From contig QANY01007975.1 of assembly GCA_003255025.1 (NCBI GenBank), positions 603,930 to 667,929 of the forward strand: a stretch of 64,000 nt of DNA. Reading direction: 5' to 3'. This document shows, in pieces, positions 45,432-56,390 of the stretch. This DNA is from Datisca glomerata (lineage: Eukaryota > Streptophyta > Magnoliopsida > Cucurbitales > Datiscaceae). The translations under genes and the position numbers were made by a program. Every line of letters starts with the position of its first letter. Position 1 is the stretch's first letter. Under the pieces are notes generated by a model, which saw only the letters and a list, made by a program, of their open reading frames with translations, was not told the origin of the DNA and ran no database searches.

Positions 45432-47077
45432 TACCTCTTATAGTCTTGTTCAAGCATCTTCACGAAATTAATCGATTCTCCATTCTTGATAATGACATTT
45501 TAGATATTTTGAGATAATTGAAATAATATTTAATTATAAAACTGTCAATAACAATGAGACTCACTGCTATTGTACACAACTACAGTGGTTTCATCTGGCA
45601 GTACAGTGTTACACACCCACTTAGTGCCTCGTGGCACTATAGTAGTTCATGTCAATCTCTGATATCCAATCAGTGATTGACACATGGTAATTATTGCGTA
45701 TTAAATATTTATTTTAATCAAATTAAATATCTACATATTTGTTAATTCAAAATTAACTTGTCTGATTATCCTTATCAACTAAATTATCTGTTATTTCTTA
45801 AATAACAGATTCACTTGATCTAAATTATTATCTAATAATAATTTAATTATTTAATTTCAAAACGTAGATATTTTGTCTCACTTATCGAAAATTAAAAAAA
45901 TCGATAATTATTTATATATATGTTAATTCATAAACTATGTGTGTGTGTATATATATATAATTCAATTAATTAATTAATCACACATTATTATCTCATAATT
46001 ATGTACTTGCCCGAGAATACAAATTCTTTTGTAAGTAAGTATTTTTTTTATTTTCCGAAATATTCACACCCTAGGCTGCGTAGTACAGATGTGACTTGGG
46101 AACCATGGACATATAATCCTAAGCTCCAATAAACCAGTTATTAATTAAACTCTTTAATTAAATAATCTTATTTATTAATTATATTATTACTCCACTATAT
46201 ATATGAAATTGCACTCTTAGAGATTACAAACTGTATTTATAGAGTATTCTCATGTAGTCCATTGATATAATTAGGTCACGTATTTCTATTATCCAATTAT
46301 TGGTTTGTAAATTAGAACTCATCAAAATTACCATTTTACCCTTCTAAATATATTTTAATCCTTAAGTACCATTAATCCACTAATGAATGGATAATTTATA
46401 ATCTTATTATAAATTTGAGCTCAATAACCATTCAGTTTTAGAATTAACACTTAAGGAAACGAATATACGATCCGTTAGAAAAGTTTGGATTCTAAATCTT
46501 GTATGATCATGTTAGTAGCCATCCATATCACTGAATCTCCAAAACAAAAGTTACTAGGCTATTTTCCAAACAAACCTTAACGAGTGAATAAAAAAAATCC
46601 AATAGACATGCATAAGAGTTCATGACTACTCAAGATTCAGACTAATCTACATATGATTATCGAATTGATGTAAATTAAATATTTATGATAAACGATATGT
46701 TGATAAATATATTAATTCACATAAGTCCAGTCATATATAATCTCATTATATAAAAGCACATTCACTAAGATGTCTATCCACATCAATGATCTGAATTTAG
46801 ATCACATGCATTCATAATACTTAGTGAACCGTACTAACAATCATTCATTAAATATTTCATATTTTAATATGTTGCTGATAATTTTATTCATTATCTATGA
46901 TCTTAATTCTCTTGTACTAATACAAGATCATATTCTCATTAATGAATATGAAATTTTTAGATATTTATATAAATTATTCAGCAATAATTTAAAAGAACAA
47001 TCATAAGAAAATGTAATCTTTTTTAAAATTTATATCAAAATATTGATACACATGTTTTGGGGGCACAACTTTCAACA
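45432..47077 (-). repeat. Truncated 5' LTR of the nested copia element
   Basis: Aligns with the 3' LTR from its second fifth onward, but lacks the first several hundred bases next to the leader, plus a further internal piece near 45490. It ends at CAACA (47077), followed by the TAAAG duplication. The frame at 46824-47006 (and its counterpart 16005-16187) is an LTR translation, not a gene. Confidence 0.85.
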
Positions 47078-47082
47078 TAAAG
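47078..47082. repeat. Target-site duplication, right (TAAAG)
   Basis: Identical to 37778-37782. Removing one copy and the element restores the minus-strand order ...GATCCTTCTTTA then TTTGTTATG..., which reads as the conserved DPSLF block of copia reverse transcriptase. Confidence 0.9.
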
Positions 47083-49060
47083 AAGGATCAACTGTACCAA
47101 TATAAATTCAAGGTTGAGTAAAAATTGAGATAATTTTTCAAACTAGACTCGTGGGACTTGTTTTAAACCATAAGGAGATCTTTTGAGGCGACAAACATAA
47201 TTCGAAGAACTTTGATCAATAAACTCTGGGGTTGATCCATATAAATAGTCTCTTTTAGGAAGCCATGTAGAAAAACATTTTTCACATCAAGTTGTGTCAT
47301 ACTCCATTTTGAAGAAACAGCGATAGCTAAGACCAAGCGTATTGTAGTGGGCTTGATCACGGGGCTAAAAGTTTCTTCAAAATCCAACCCCTTGGACTTG
47401 AGTATAAACTTGTGCAACAAGTCGAGCTTTAAACCTATTAACCATGCCATCCTCCTTAAATTTTGTTTTAAACACCACTTTGATGCCGCAACATTGGTGT
47501 TTACAGGTCTCGGCACTAATGTCCATGTGTCATTTTTATTCAAAGCCTGGATTCCCTCTTTCATAGCAGCATATCAGTGCGGGATTTTTATGACTTTGGT
47601 TCAGATTGGTGTTTACAAGTTTTGTATGACTTTGTTTCAGATAATTGAGAACTTGATGTAGCAGCAAGTGCCATTTTAGATGCCGATTCTAGGTTGCTCT
47701 TCAGCTTATGCCGTGTAGTCATCTGATGTTGGTTTGTGCTACTGCTAGATTCTACAACTGGCAAACCGTTAGTAATAACTTCTTTTGGAATAGCTAAATC
47801 AGTAAATAAAATCCAATCCCATTTAAGTCATGCACAACAACTTCGTGGTTGTTGGCAAACCGTTAGTAACAACAACTGATGAAGCCTCAATTTTGGAATT
47901 TTGACTTGCAGTTTGAATGGGATCTTGCTGTTCGTATTGTGATGAAGCCTCAATATTGGGATTTTGACTTGCAGTATCACACTGCTCTATTTTATTTGTA
48001 AGTTGTTCATATTGTAATGCTTCATTCCATTGCTCATTGTCATTAACATTTTCAGTTGGTTGACATGAATCACATTAGAAGATGGAGGATGTTTAGTAGG
48101 AAAATTCTTTATCAGAAGTAAAATGAGATTTGTTAGTCCAAGCCTCAAATTCAGGAAAGTAATCACTTCAATTGGTGTGTGCAATGTGGGACTAACATAT
48201 TTATTAGCATAAGGAAATATATTTTCATCAAAAACAACATGAAGATGGTAGACGATATCTTTTATGTAAACTCTATTTGTTTGTGGATCAAGACAACGAT
48301 ATCCTTTATTTAAAGGACTATAACCAATAAAAATGCAAGGATACGTTTTCCTAGAAAACTTTCCCTTACCAAACTCCCGTAGATATGGAAAACACCTACA
48401 CCCAAAACTTCTCAGACCATTAGAGTTGAAGATGGTAGACGATTGATCAAATAAATAGCAGTTAAGAAAACATCTACCCAAAGGTTGTGAGGCATATTAG
48501 CATGAAATAACATTGTTAATCAAATCTCAACAATTTGTCGTGCTTTCTTTCTTCTACTCCATTTTGTCATGGAGTCCATGGACATGAAATTTGTTGTGAT
48601 ATGCCACATTGGCTTAAATGATTATGAAAATCATGTGACCGAAATTCACCTCCCCCATCACTTTGAAAGATCTTAGTTTTCCTCTGGAGTTGATTCTCAA
48701 CTAACTTCTGGAACTTTAAAAAGCATACAAAAATCAGATTTTCTTTAAAGCATATAACCATATAAAACGTGTGCAATTATCTATAAAAATCACATAATAT
48801 CGAAAACCTTGTGTATTTGGTTGTAATTTTCCATCTGCATCTTCAATGTTCTCCAATGGCTTGTTGTCCTCCGTGAGGTGATGTAATGCTCCAAGACTTC
48901 TAACAAGAGGTAAGACTTGAGAACGCCATAACAAAAAGTTAAAGGAGTTGAGTTTGATTGATAGCAAACTTGCACATTGATGAAAAGATTGGATGGTGAA
49001 GGTTGGTTCCTGGCAATGGAAAATGATCTCACAACTAGCTTTGAGACCATAAAAATATGA
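47083..49060 (-). pseudogene. Ale-like Ty1/copia: gag start, integrase and reverse transcriptase (5' part of interrupted element)
   Basis: On the minus strand, PBS-like TTATGGTCTCAAAGC (about 49045-49058) is followed by a gag start (LNSFNFLLWRSQVLPLVRSL) and, after about 20 codons in the same frame, by integrase core (TQGFRYYVIFIDNCTRFIWL). Gag C-terminus, zinc knuckle, protease and integrase HHCC domain are missing. Next come FQSDGGGEFRSHDF (48567-48776, DDE region), FGKGKFSRKTYPCIFIGYSP (47987-48481, integrase C-terminus) and GLDFEETFSPVIKPTTIRLV plus QLDVKNVFLHGFLKE (47163-47564, reverse transcriptase with the first catalytic Asp). SPYGLKQ follows, then the insertion site. Stops and frameshifts are present. 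Confidence 0.85.
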
Positions 49061-49362
49061 ATAATTAAGAAAAAATTAAAAAAATCTCAATATAATATTT
49101 CACCCTTTAAATTACACAAACACTTTACACATATATATACAAGAGGTGAGGAACCAAAATAAGAAGGATATACTCTACTAACGGCTACAAGAAATATATG
49201 GTGTAGAAATAAAAATATGGAATGTTTTATTCTACCCCAACGGCTAAAAAATATGGAATGTAGATATAATCCACCATTATGGGCATTCATGACTTAGGCA
49301 ACAATTTTGGAGAAATTTTACTCATGGAGATTTCTTGAAAATTTTAGTGTGGATACGTTTTC
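49061..49362 (-). mobile_element. Probable 5' LTR of the Ale-like copia element
   Basis: Lies directly beyond the primer-binding-site-like sequence, in the position of the 5' LTR. AT-rich, with an aaaaatatggaatg word repeated at about 49205 and 49245. The length of about 300 bases is normal for Ale-type elements. Edges are not clear. Beyond about 49363 the sequence resumes similarity to copy A near 29961-30020. Confidence 0.5.
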
Positions 49363-49934
49363 ATACATATATATGAAGTCTTATTTTTAAAAGGACAAAC
49401 ACAACATTGAGTCTTAGACTCCCTATTTTCATGGCAACTGTACCTTTTTTTTCATTTAAATGAATGGCAAGATTGTTTCCTTTACAATATCGCTAAGTTG
49501 TTGGCATTAAACTCCTGAGTTTATGGCTACTTGTACCAGCTGTTTTCCTTCAGATGCTTTCTTAATGTTCGTTGGTTGTTATCAAATACTTATTAACTTC
49601 CTAATTTATCTGATTCTGTTTTAAAAACAATCAGCAAATTGTTTAAGTTTCTCTTGTAATGATAGATTTAACTTACGAAAAGATAAATTTATTTTCAATA
49701 TCTTTGCATTTACAGAAGATGGATGAAAAAACTTTATTGAAATTGCTAATCTCATCATTAAAGGTCAAATTACACAACTGTCAAAACTGATAATTAGTTA
49801 ACAATATCGTACTATATATCTGGGCTACGAGTGTGTAGCTAGTTATACTGAATCTGACCAAAGCATACATAGAGAATACATATTTTATGAAAGTACATTA
49901 TTCTAGTTAAGCAAAGTACATCTTCAGCTACTAA
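49363..49934. other. Continuation of duplicated segment copy B
   Basis: 49363-49415 is similar to 29961-30015 and 49737-49934 to 30025-30222. About 320 bases between them have no counterpart in copy A and are of unknown origin. No gene is seen. Confidence 0.65.
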
Positions 49935-50939
49935 CACTACAACAATTAAGTGTTTTTATTGCATTGAATCTTCATGTTTTAGCACAAAACGCTGTCAAAG
50001 GCCCAATTATTTCTCGAGGCGCGGGGACAAAATTTCAAAATCCGTCTAATTAAATATTAGGCATCTATCTCTTTCACTTATCTTTCTCACAGCTTTCTCG
50101 AAGCTTTATCTCTCAGCTCTCTCTCTCTCTCTCTCAAAGCCCTCTCGTCTCACCACAATTGCAGCTCAAGATTTTGATAAGCTTCTCTCTTTTGATCTAA
50201 GTAAGATCTCTCCCTCCTCTTCTATTCTACGAGCTTCGATGCTCGAGCTTAGGGTTGGGGTAACTTCGACCTATTCAGAGTTGAAAACAAGGAGATGGCA
50301 ATGTGTGAATTATTTACGATTTCAAATTTGATTTGGGGATTAGGTTCTTTTCCCCCGGTGCTTTCATTCTCTACACAAGTATTAAAGTATCTAATTGGGT
50401 TTTTATGCGTTTCCTTTTCCTCCGTTTTTAATCTTTTAATATGATTCCCTTTAGTTGAAGCTATTTTTCTTCAATTTGAAGTTTAGAGTTTCGATTTTCC
50501 TTTCCTTTTGTTTTCGTCTTCAGGATGTGATTGGTGAAGTTAATGCGTTTATGAGGAGGCTAGTGCTAGGATGAAAATTTTTATACATTTTATTTTTTTT
50601 GGGTAATTGGACGTGATTCTTTTAAGTTCTTACATAGTATTTTTTTCATTGTAGAATATTTATTGTTATTGAATTTTGTTTCTTCATTTCCATTTCATTT
50701 CGAGAATTTAAATTCCCCTGCTTTATCATCTAAGCTAATAAACATTTCTCATCCTCTGGGTTTGACTCTCTTTCACATGGTGTTCTCCTATGCGATTTTG
50801 TTAATTTGATCATCTCATATGATGGAGTATTGCATGTTAAAGAAGCTTACAAAAGGAAAGTATGAGAAGCCTATCCTAACCTATTCTCAGTTTCTTAAAA
50901 GCATCAAGTAGAGTCTAGGTTCAAATTGAGTTTCCTCAA
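49935..50939 (+). mobile_element. CACTA-type transposon, left end
   Basis: Starts with CACTACAACAATTAAGTG, a CACTA terminus. The empty site at 30216-30222 shows exactly where host sequence ends (ctactaa), with TAA as the likely 3-base target duplication. A leader-like CT-rich stretch (50080-50200) with a splice-donor-like CTAAGTAAG is followed by intron-like T-rich DNA and a short exon-like piece near 50815-50870. No transposase domain is visible before the Ogre element interrupts it at 50940. The right end is not in the window. Confidence 0.7.
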
Positions 50940-53220
50940 TGTCGCAACGTGCATGTGACGCAGAGCGGCGATTGAAAAATAATTTTTAGATAAAAAAAAT
51001 TCGAAGTCGCCACCGATCATTTTAAGGCGTGATTGGTCACCTAATTTTAAAATCAAATATTTTGGTCTGCAAAAATTTAAAGTTGGTTCAGGAGTCATTT
51101 GCATGTGGGGAAGGTATTAGCACCCCACAACGCCCATTATGAAAAATGGCTACCAAATTTATCAAATACTATCCAAATTATTTTTTTTTAAATGTTATAG
51201 AAATTCAATTTTGAATGTCCCATTTGGTACATTTTGTATCATAAAAATGAGCAAATAAATGTCCTTCAACGGGTGGTACAAAGATCATTAAAAAATTATT
51301 TTTTAATCAAAGCATTATTGGAGTTACTCTTAGTATCCTAAAAATAACTCCTCACCTCGGTAGTTCGAGACATTTGGTATCCCAAAAATATTAAAGTCCG
51401 TTATCTGATTTTTTTAGTGAAAACTAAATAAAGAATTTAACAAAATTTAAATCAAATTGTTATGGTTTTAATTTACGAGCGTCAATTCTGATGATAAAAT
51501 AATAAAATAATAATCACATACAACCGTGACATATAAAAATAATACATAAATAAAAAAGAAGAGATAACAACTATACAGAAAAAAAGAAGAATGGAAAGGA
51601 ATGTTAGAGATGATAAGCATGTATGATAAATTTAAAAAAAGAATATGTAAAGTGGAAATAATGAAACAAGATGTGAAATGATTAAAAATATATATAAAAA
51701 TAAATTAAAACAGACCAATAATATCTACTGAAAAAATAGGAAAATAAATAAACACGAAAAACAAAAAAAAATGTAAACAACAAAAAAATATTAGATACAA
51801 AATAATATTTTTACAGAGGAGTGATGTTACATTCTGTCTTTTTTTTAATTTTCATTTTTTTACATATATATGTATATATAATTATTTAGGAAATAAATTA
51901 ATAATAAATTTTTTGTGTGTAAAATAAATTAATTTATGAAAAAAATGCTTAATTTCATACACAATTAGCGTGAGCATGTTTTTTTACTACATGGTCTATT
52001 GATTCCCATTTTTCATTTCTTCACCCAATGTTAATTAAATAGTAAAATAATGATCATGAATGGTAACTAATTTAAATAAATGTCACTAAAAATAAATAAA
52101 TAATTTTGTTTGGGATATAAATATACCATTTTTTATTTTGGACTACTTAGTTCACTAATTATCATTTTTCCTTTCTTCATTCGTTGCTAGGAATGATCAT
52201 GGATGGTAACTAGTTTAAACAATTGTCACTAAAGAAAATCCATAAAACTATCAAAATAAAATAATTTTTGTTTGGGATATAAATATACCATTTTTTTTAT
52301 TTTGGATCATTTAGTTCACTAATTATCATTTTTCTTTTTTTCCTTCATTGCTAGAAATGATCATATATGATAACTAGTTCAAACAAGTGTCACAAAAATG
52401 ATGGTAAAAAATTAAAAAAAAAAGAAGAGAAGACTTGTAAGACCAGAAAAAAAAAATCAAACTTAAATATTTGCATAATCTTTTATAGAAGTTTTACTCT
52501 CTATTTTATGCATTTTTATGTAAGAGAAATTATCATAGGAGATCTTTTCATCAAATGTACACTTTCAACCCATTAAATGGTTGATTCACATCGAGTTAAT
52601 TTTACACCCCTCAAAATTTTATCATCATTCTCATTGATTGAGTTGATGACAAACAAAATCTCATTATCAAACTTGTAGAGAAATAAACAACATATGAAAA
52701 TAAAACTTAAGATTAAGAGTAGGAGAAATAATAAAGAATGAGCAAACAAACCTATATATGGAAAATGAAACAAAGAAATATCAAATACATGAATATGAAT
52801 AAGAGAGATGATTAATTAGAATGAATAATATATATTGTAAGCTAAAATACAAAAGATTTGAACTACCTTAATAAAAAAAATTGAGAAGATGGAAGATGAA
52901 TAGAAATGAAAACTCTCCTTTTTTTTCTCTTTTTCACTATTTTCTCAGAACCTCTCTTTCTCTCTCTAAATTCCCTTCTCTTCCTCACTCTCTAAATCTA
53001 CATTTTCAAGTGAAAACCTCCCCTCTATTTGTAGGCAAACTTAGGACTTCACTTTTTAATTTTAGTCTTTTTGTTCATTTTTTTTATTTTTAGTCCTTGT
53101 ACAAATTTTCTTATTTTTAGGCATTGGGCTATTTTTCAAATCATACACATAGTCTTAGACTGGTATATGGGAAAAAAATTGTTTTTAAAGTATTGGACCG
53201 GACATAATACGGTATCTACA
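50940..53220 (-). repeat. 3' LTR of the Ogre element
   Basis: Runs from TGTCGCAACGTGC to GGTATCTACA, so on the minus strand it starts TGTAGATACC and ends CGTTGCGACA. It aligns with 61770-63529. The TATA-like site is degenerate here (CTACAAATAG near 53030, minus strand) compared with CTATAAATAG in the second element. CT-rich transcript-start DNA lies at 52910-53000. Confidence 0.92.
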
Positions 53221-53234
53221 GCTACCCCCATTTG
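53221..53234 (-). other. Polypurine tract of the Ogre element
   Basis: The minus strand reads CAAATGGGGGTAGC directly before the LTR start TGTAGATACC. This tract primes plus-strand DNA synthesis and confirms the LTR edge at 53220. Confidence 0.85.
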
Positions 53235-53294
53235 TTCACGCTTCTAAACTTAGAAGGTGTAGATAAGTATTTTGATCGAGAAAAAACTATATAG

Positions 53295-54195
53295 ATAAGG
53301 GAAATTAACCTCGACTTATTCGGGTTCTATGAAATGATGGAACTTATGAAATGGACCTGGATAGACACAGGCTTCGACCTTGACTCAATTCGGGTTCGAT
53401 TTAACCCTATAAATTGAAACAGACTAGACGCTGACACCGGGCTTCGACCGCGACAAAGTCGAGTTCGATTTAACCTAAGATAAAGAAAGGACGCAGACCT
53501 GGATATATGTAGGCTTCGACATTCACTCGATGCGGGTTTGATTTAATCATATTAATTGAAACGGACCAGGCGCTGACACCGGATTCGACCTCGACAAAGT
53601 CGGTTCGATTTAACCTAAGATAAAGAAAGAGTGTGGACCTGGATAGATACAGGCTTTGACCTCGAGTCGATGCGAGTTCGATTTAACCATATTAATTGAA
53701 ACGGACCAGGCGCTAACACCATGCTTCAACCGCGACAAAGTCGAGTTCGATTTAACCAAAGATAAAGAAATGACGTGGACCTGAATATAGGCAGGCTTCG
53801 ACCTCGGCACGATGCGGGTTTGATTTAACCATAGATAAAGAAAAGGCGTGGACCTGGATAGACGCAGGCTTCGACCTTGAGTCGATGCAGGTTCGATTTA
53901 ACCATATTAATTGAAATGGACCAGGCGTTGACACCATGCTTCAACCGCGACAAAGTCGGGTTCAATTTAACCAAAGATAAAGAAATGACGTGAGCCTGGA
54001 TATAGGCAGGCTTCGACCTCTACTCGATGCAGGTTCGATTTAACCATATTAATTGAAATGAATCAGGCGCTGACACCGGGCTTCGACCCTGACAAAGTCA
54101 TATTCTATTTAACAAAGATATTTGAAAGGAAACAGACCTAGATAGACGCAGGTTTCGACCTCGACTCAATTCTGGTTCGATTTAACTAAAGATGT
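53295..54195. repeat. Tandem array, 142-base dimeric unit, in the Ogre 3' region
   Basis: The word caggcttcgacct and variants start at about 53368, 53510, 53650, 53792, 53865, 54007 and 54149. Spacings are 142, 140, 142, 73, 142 and 142. Each 142-base unit has two related halves of about 71 bases, both with gcttcgacc and gttcgatttaacc. One half carries tgatgcgg and atattaattgaaa, the other gctgacacc and gataaagaaa. The single 73-base step is a lost half-unit. Open frames of about 60 codons in it are repeat translations only. Confidence 0.93.
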
Positions 54196-55085
54196 TGAAA
54201 TTATATTCTGATATGATATTTACAAGTTTCATATGGTGCAAGAGCTAGACTAATGCATGCTCTAAATGTTAGAAAGTCATGTATGGATTTTGAAAGAATA
54301 TCTTTAAATGATTCATGCTCTTAAATTGCATCAAAATAGATCAATATGATGCATGTCTATGCATTGTAATTATTGAATATAAATGCAAAGTAGTGATTTT
54401 GAGTGCATGCATGCTATGCATGATTGAAAACATTTGTAAGGAAATTATTTGATGATTTTTTTGAAGGTTGACTAATGTCGCCATATCCTTCACCCTTCAA
54501 ATCAATCACTTGGCCTAAGGTCGTGGACTCGCAATTGAGTATCGAGCATACTTTCAAGAAAATGATGCATCCTTATTCATTGGTTTATGCCCAAGTATTC
54601 GGCTTCACGTCGATGATGAAGAAAAGTGAATAATTTCTCCACATTTTGCTTCTTCTTTTTTGTACTTTAATTGCAATCCTCCAATCGTGCTTTAGCCTTC
54701 ATTATGTGCATACTGAATTTCTCATGATGACTTTTTAGATTTCAGCTCGTACTCAGACCGCCTTTCTTAGTTCCTATTCTTTTCTTTTTTTCTTTTTTAA
54801 TTAGCTTTCACCTAACCAAAATTATTCTTCTGAGTTATTTCAAGAGTAATTAATGATATCTTAGAATTGAGAGGAATAAGAAATAATGGAAATAAGAAGA
54901 AAATGATGTATATGTATTTGTCAACTGAGAAAGAAAAAAGGCTCTTCATTGACGATGAATAATATTTACAAACGATGATTTGGAAAAATAAAAAAATATG
55001 GAGGAAGAATTTCTCCCGTATTTGAGACAACTCATTTTTTTTACACATTTTTTTGTCTAACTTCATTTTTCCCATACTTAGAGCG
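54196..55085 (-). mobile_element. 3' untranslated region of the Ogre element
   Basis: Non-coding AT-rich DNA between the tandem array and the end of integrase. Its open frame (54812-55075) is a Lys/Ile/Phe-rich translation without features. Long 3' regions between pol and LTR are usual for this group. Confidence 0.7.
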
Positions 55086-56390
55086 CTCAGACGAAGTACT
55101 TCTTAACTGTATCAGAATTAATTGTATGCGGTAAATCATCTCCATCCATGTTTGTTAGCATGGGAGCTCCTCCAGAGAAAGCCTTCTTGACAATGAAAGG
55201 TCCTTCGTAATTTGGGGTCCACTTTTCTCAGTGACCCTTTCGATATGGGAGTATCTTTTTCAACACCAAATCTCCTTCTCAAAAACATCGGGGATGCAAT
55301 TTTTTGTCATATGTGTACATCATTTTTCTTTGATATAATTTCCCTCTACATAATGCAGTCAATCTTTTTTCCTCGATAAAATTCAATTGCTCTAATTTCG
55401 CCTCCATTAAGACTATGAGGGAGGGAATTTCCACTTCAATTGGAAGGACTGCTTCCATGCCATATACTAAAGAGAATGGCATTACCCCAGTTGATGTTCA
55501 GACTGATATGCAGTACCCATGAAGTGAAAATGGTAGCATCTCATGCCAATCCTTATAAACCTCCGTCATCTTCTCTATGATCCTTTTTATGTTCCTATTG
55601 GCTTCTTCCACTGCTCTGTTCATTTTTGGACGATAAGGAGATGAATTATGATGATTAATTTTTTAATTCCTCACATAATTCTTTCATCATCTTGTTATTT
55701 AAATTTGTCTCACTATCTGTGATGATCCTTCCAGGTAGACCATATCGACAAATTACTTCCTTTTTAATAAACTTAACAACCTCACTTCTGGTTACACTCT
55801 AATAAGAACTTGCCTCCACCCATTTGGTAAAATAATCTATAGAGATTAAATGAAACGATGCCCATTAGAGGCTTTTGGTGTGATGGGACCAATGACGTAT
55901 ATGCCTCACATAGAGAACAGCTAAGGTGCGGCCATGACATGTAAAGGGGATGTGGGTAAGTGAATTTTATCCGCATAAATTTGACATTTATGACATTTTT
56001 TGGCGTACTTGATGCAGTCAGATTTTAGAGTTAACCAATTATATCCTACTCTCAATATTTGTTTGACCATCATATGTCCATTAGCATGAACTTCACCAAT
56101 TTCTTCATGAACTTCCTCTATGATTTGATTTGCTTCTCTTGCATCAACACATCTTAAGAGCATCATATCATGGTTTCTTTTGTAGAGTATTTCACCATGC
56201 AAGGAGAAACTCATAGACAATCTTCTAATAGTGCGTTTATCATTCTCAGAAGCTTTAGATGGATATTCTCCATTCTTTATATACTGCTTGATGTTGTAAT
56301 ACCATGGTCTTGTGTTTGACTCTTCTTCAATACTCATACGGATATATGCATTTCTCCTTGGAATTAATGACCATTGTCGCATTCTTTTTC
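55086..56390 (-). pseudogene. Ogre integrase (broken), directly fused after gag by deletion
   Basis: The minus strand begins with a linker (RPWYYNIKQYIKNGEYPS), then the zinc-binding HHCC region with GEVHANGHMMVKQI and CIKYAKKCHKCQ (55921-56382). The DDE core is frameshifted (CEAYTSLVPSHQ, near 55880, where the family has a GMDVIGPI-type block). The C-terminal part MPFSLVYGMEAVLPIEVEIP (55279-55482) is followed by residues reaching about 55090. This order is typical of Tat/Athila integrases. Integrase inserts the cDNA into the genome. Frameshifts and stops near 55780 and 55650 inactivate it. Confidence 0.88.

Larger units (their letters stand above)
37783..47077 (-). mobile_element. Nested Ty1/copia retrotransposon, 9.3 kb
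   Basis: A minus-strand element with 3' LTR (37783-39923), polypurine tract, pol and gag remnants (39924-43736), a long leader (43737-45431) and a truncated 5' LTR (45432-47077), bordered by TAAAG duplications. Domain order gag-protease-integrase-reverse transcriptase-RNase H marks Ty1/copia. Zinc knuckle and reverse transcriptase residues fit the Tork/Angela-like part of the superfamily, which I cannot resolve further. Both coding frames are broken, and loss of the 5' LTR edge and primer-binding site makes it immobile. Related leader and LTR copies lie at 11.2-16.3 kb and 35.4-37.1 kb. Confidence 0.92.

Noticed and set aside
49930..50940. Host gene with first exon and intron
   Set aside because: The exon-like DNA begins right after a CACTA terminus that is absent in the duplicate copy, so it belongs to the transposon.
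53610..53937. Frames of 61-66 codons with repeated PGPFQLIWLNR-like text
   Set aside because: Translations of the 142-base tandem array; no start context and no similarity beyond the repeat.
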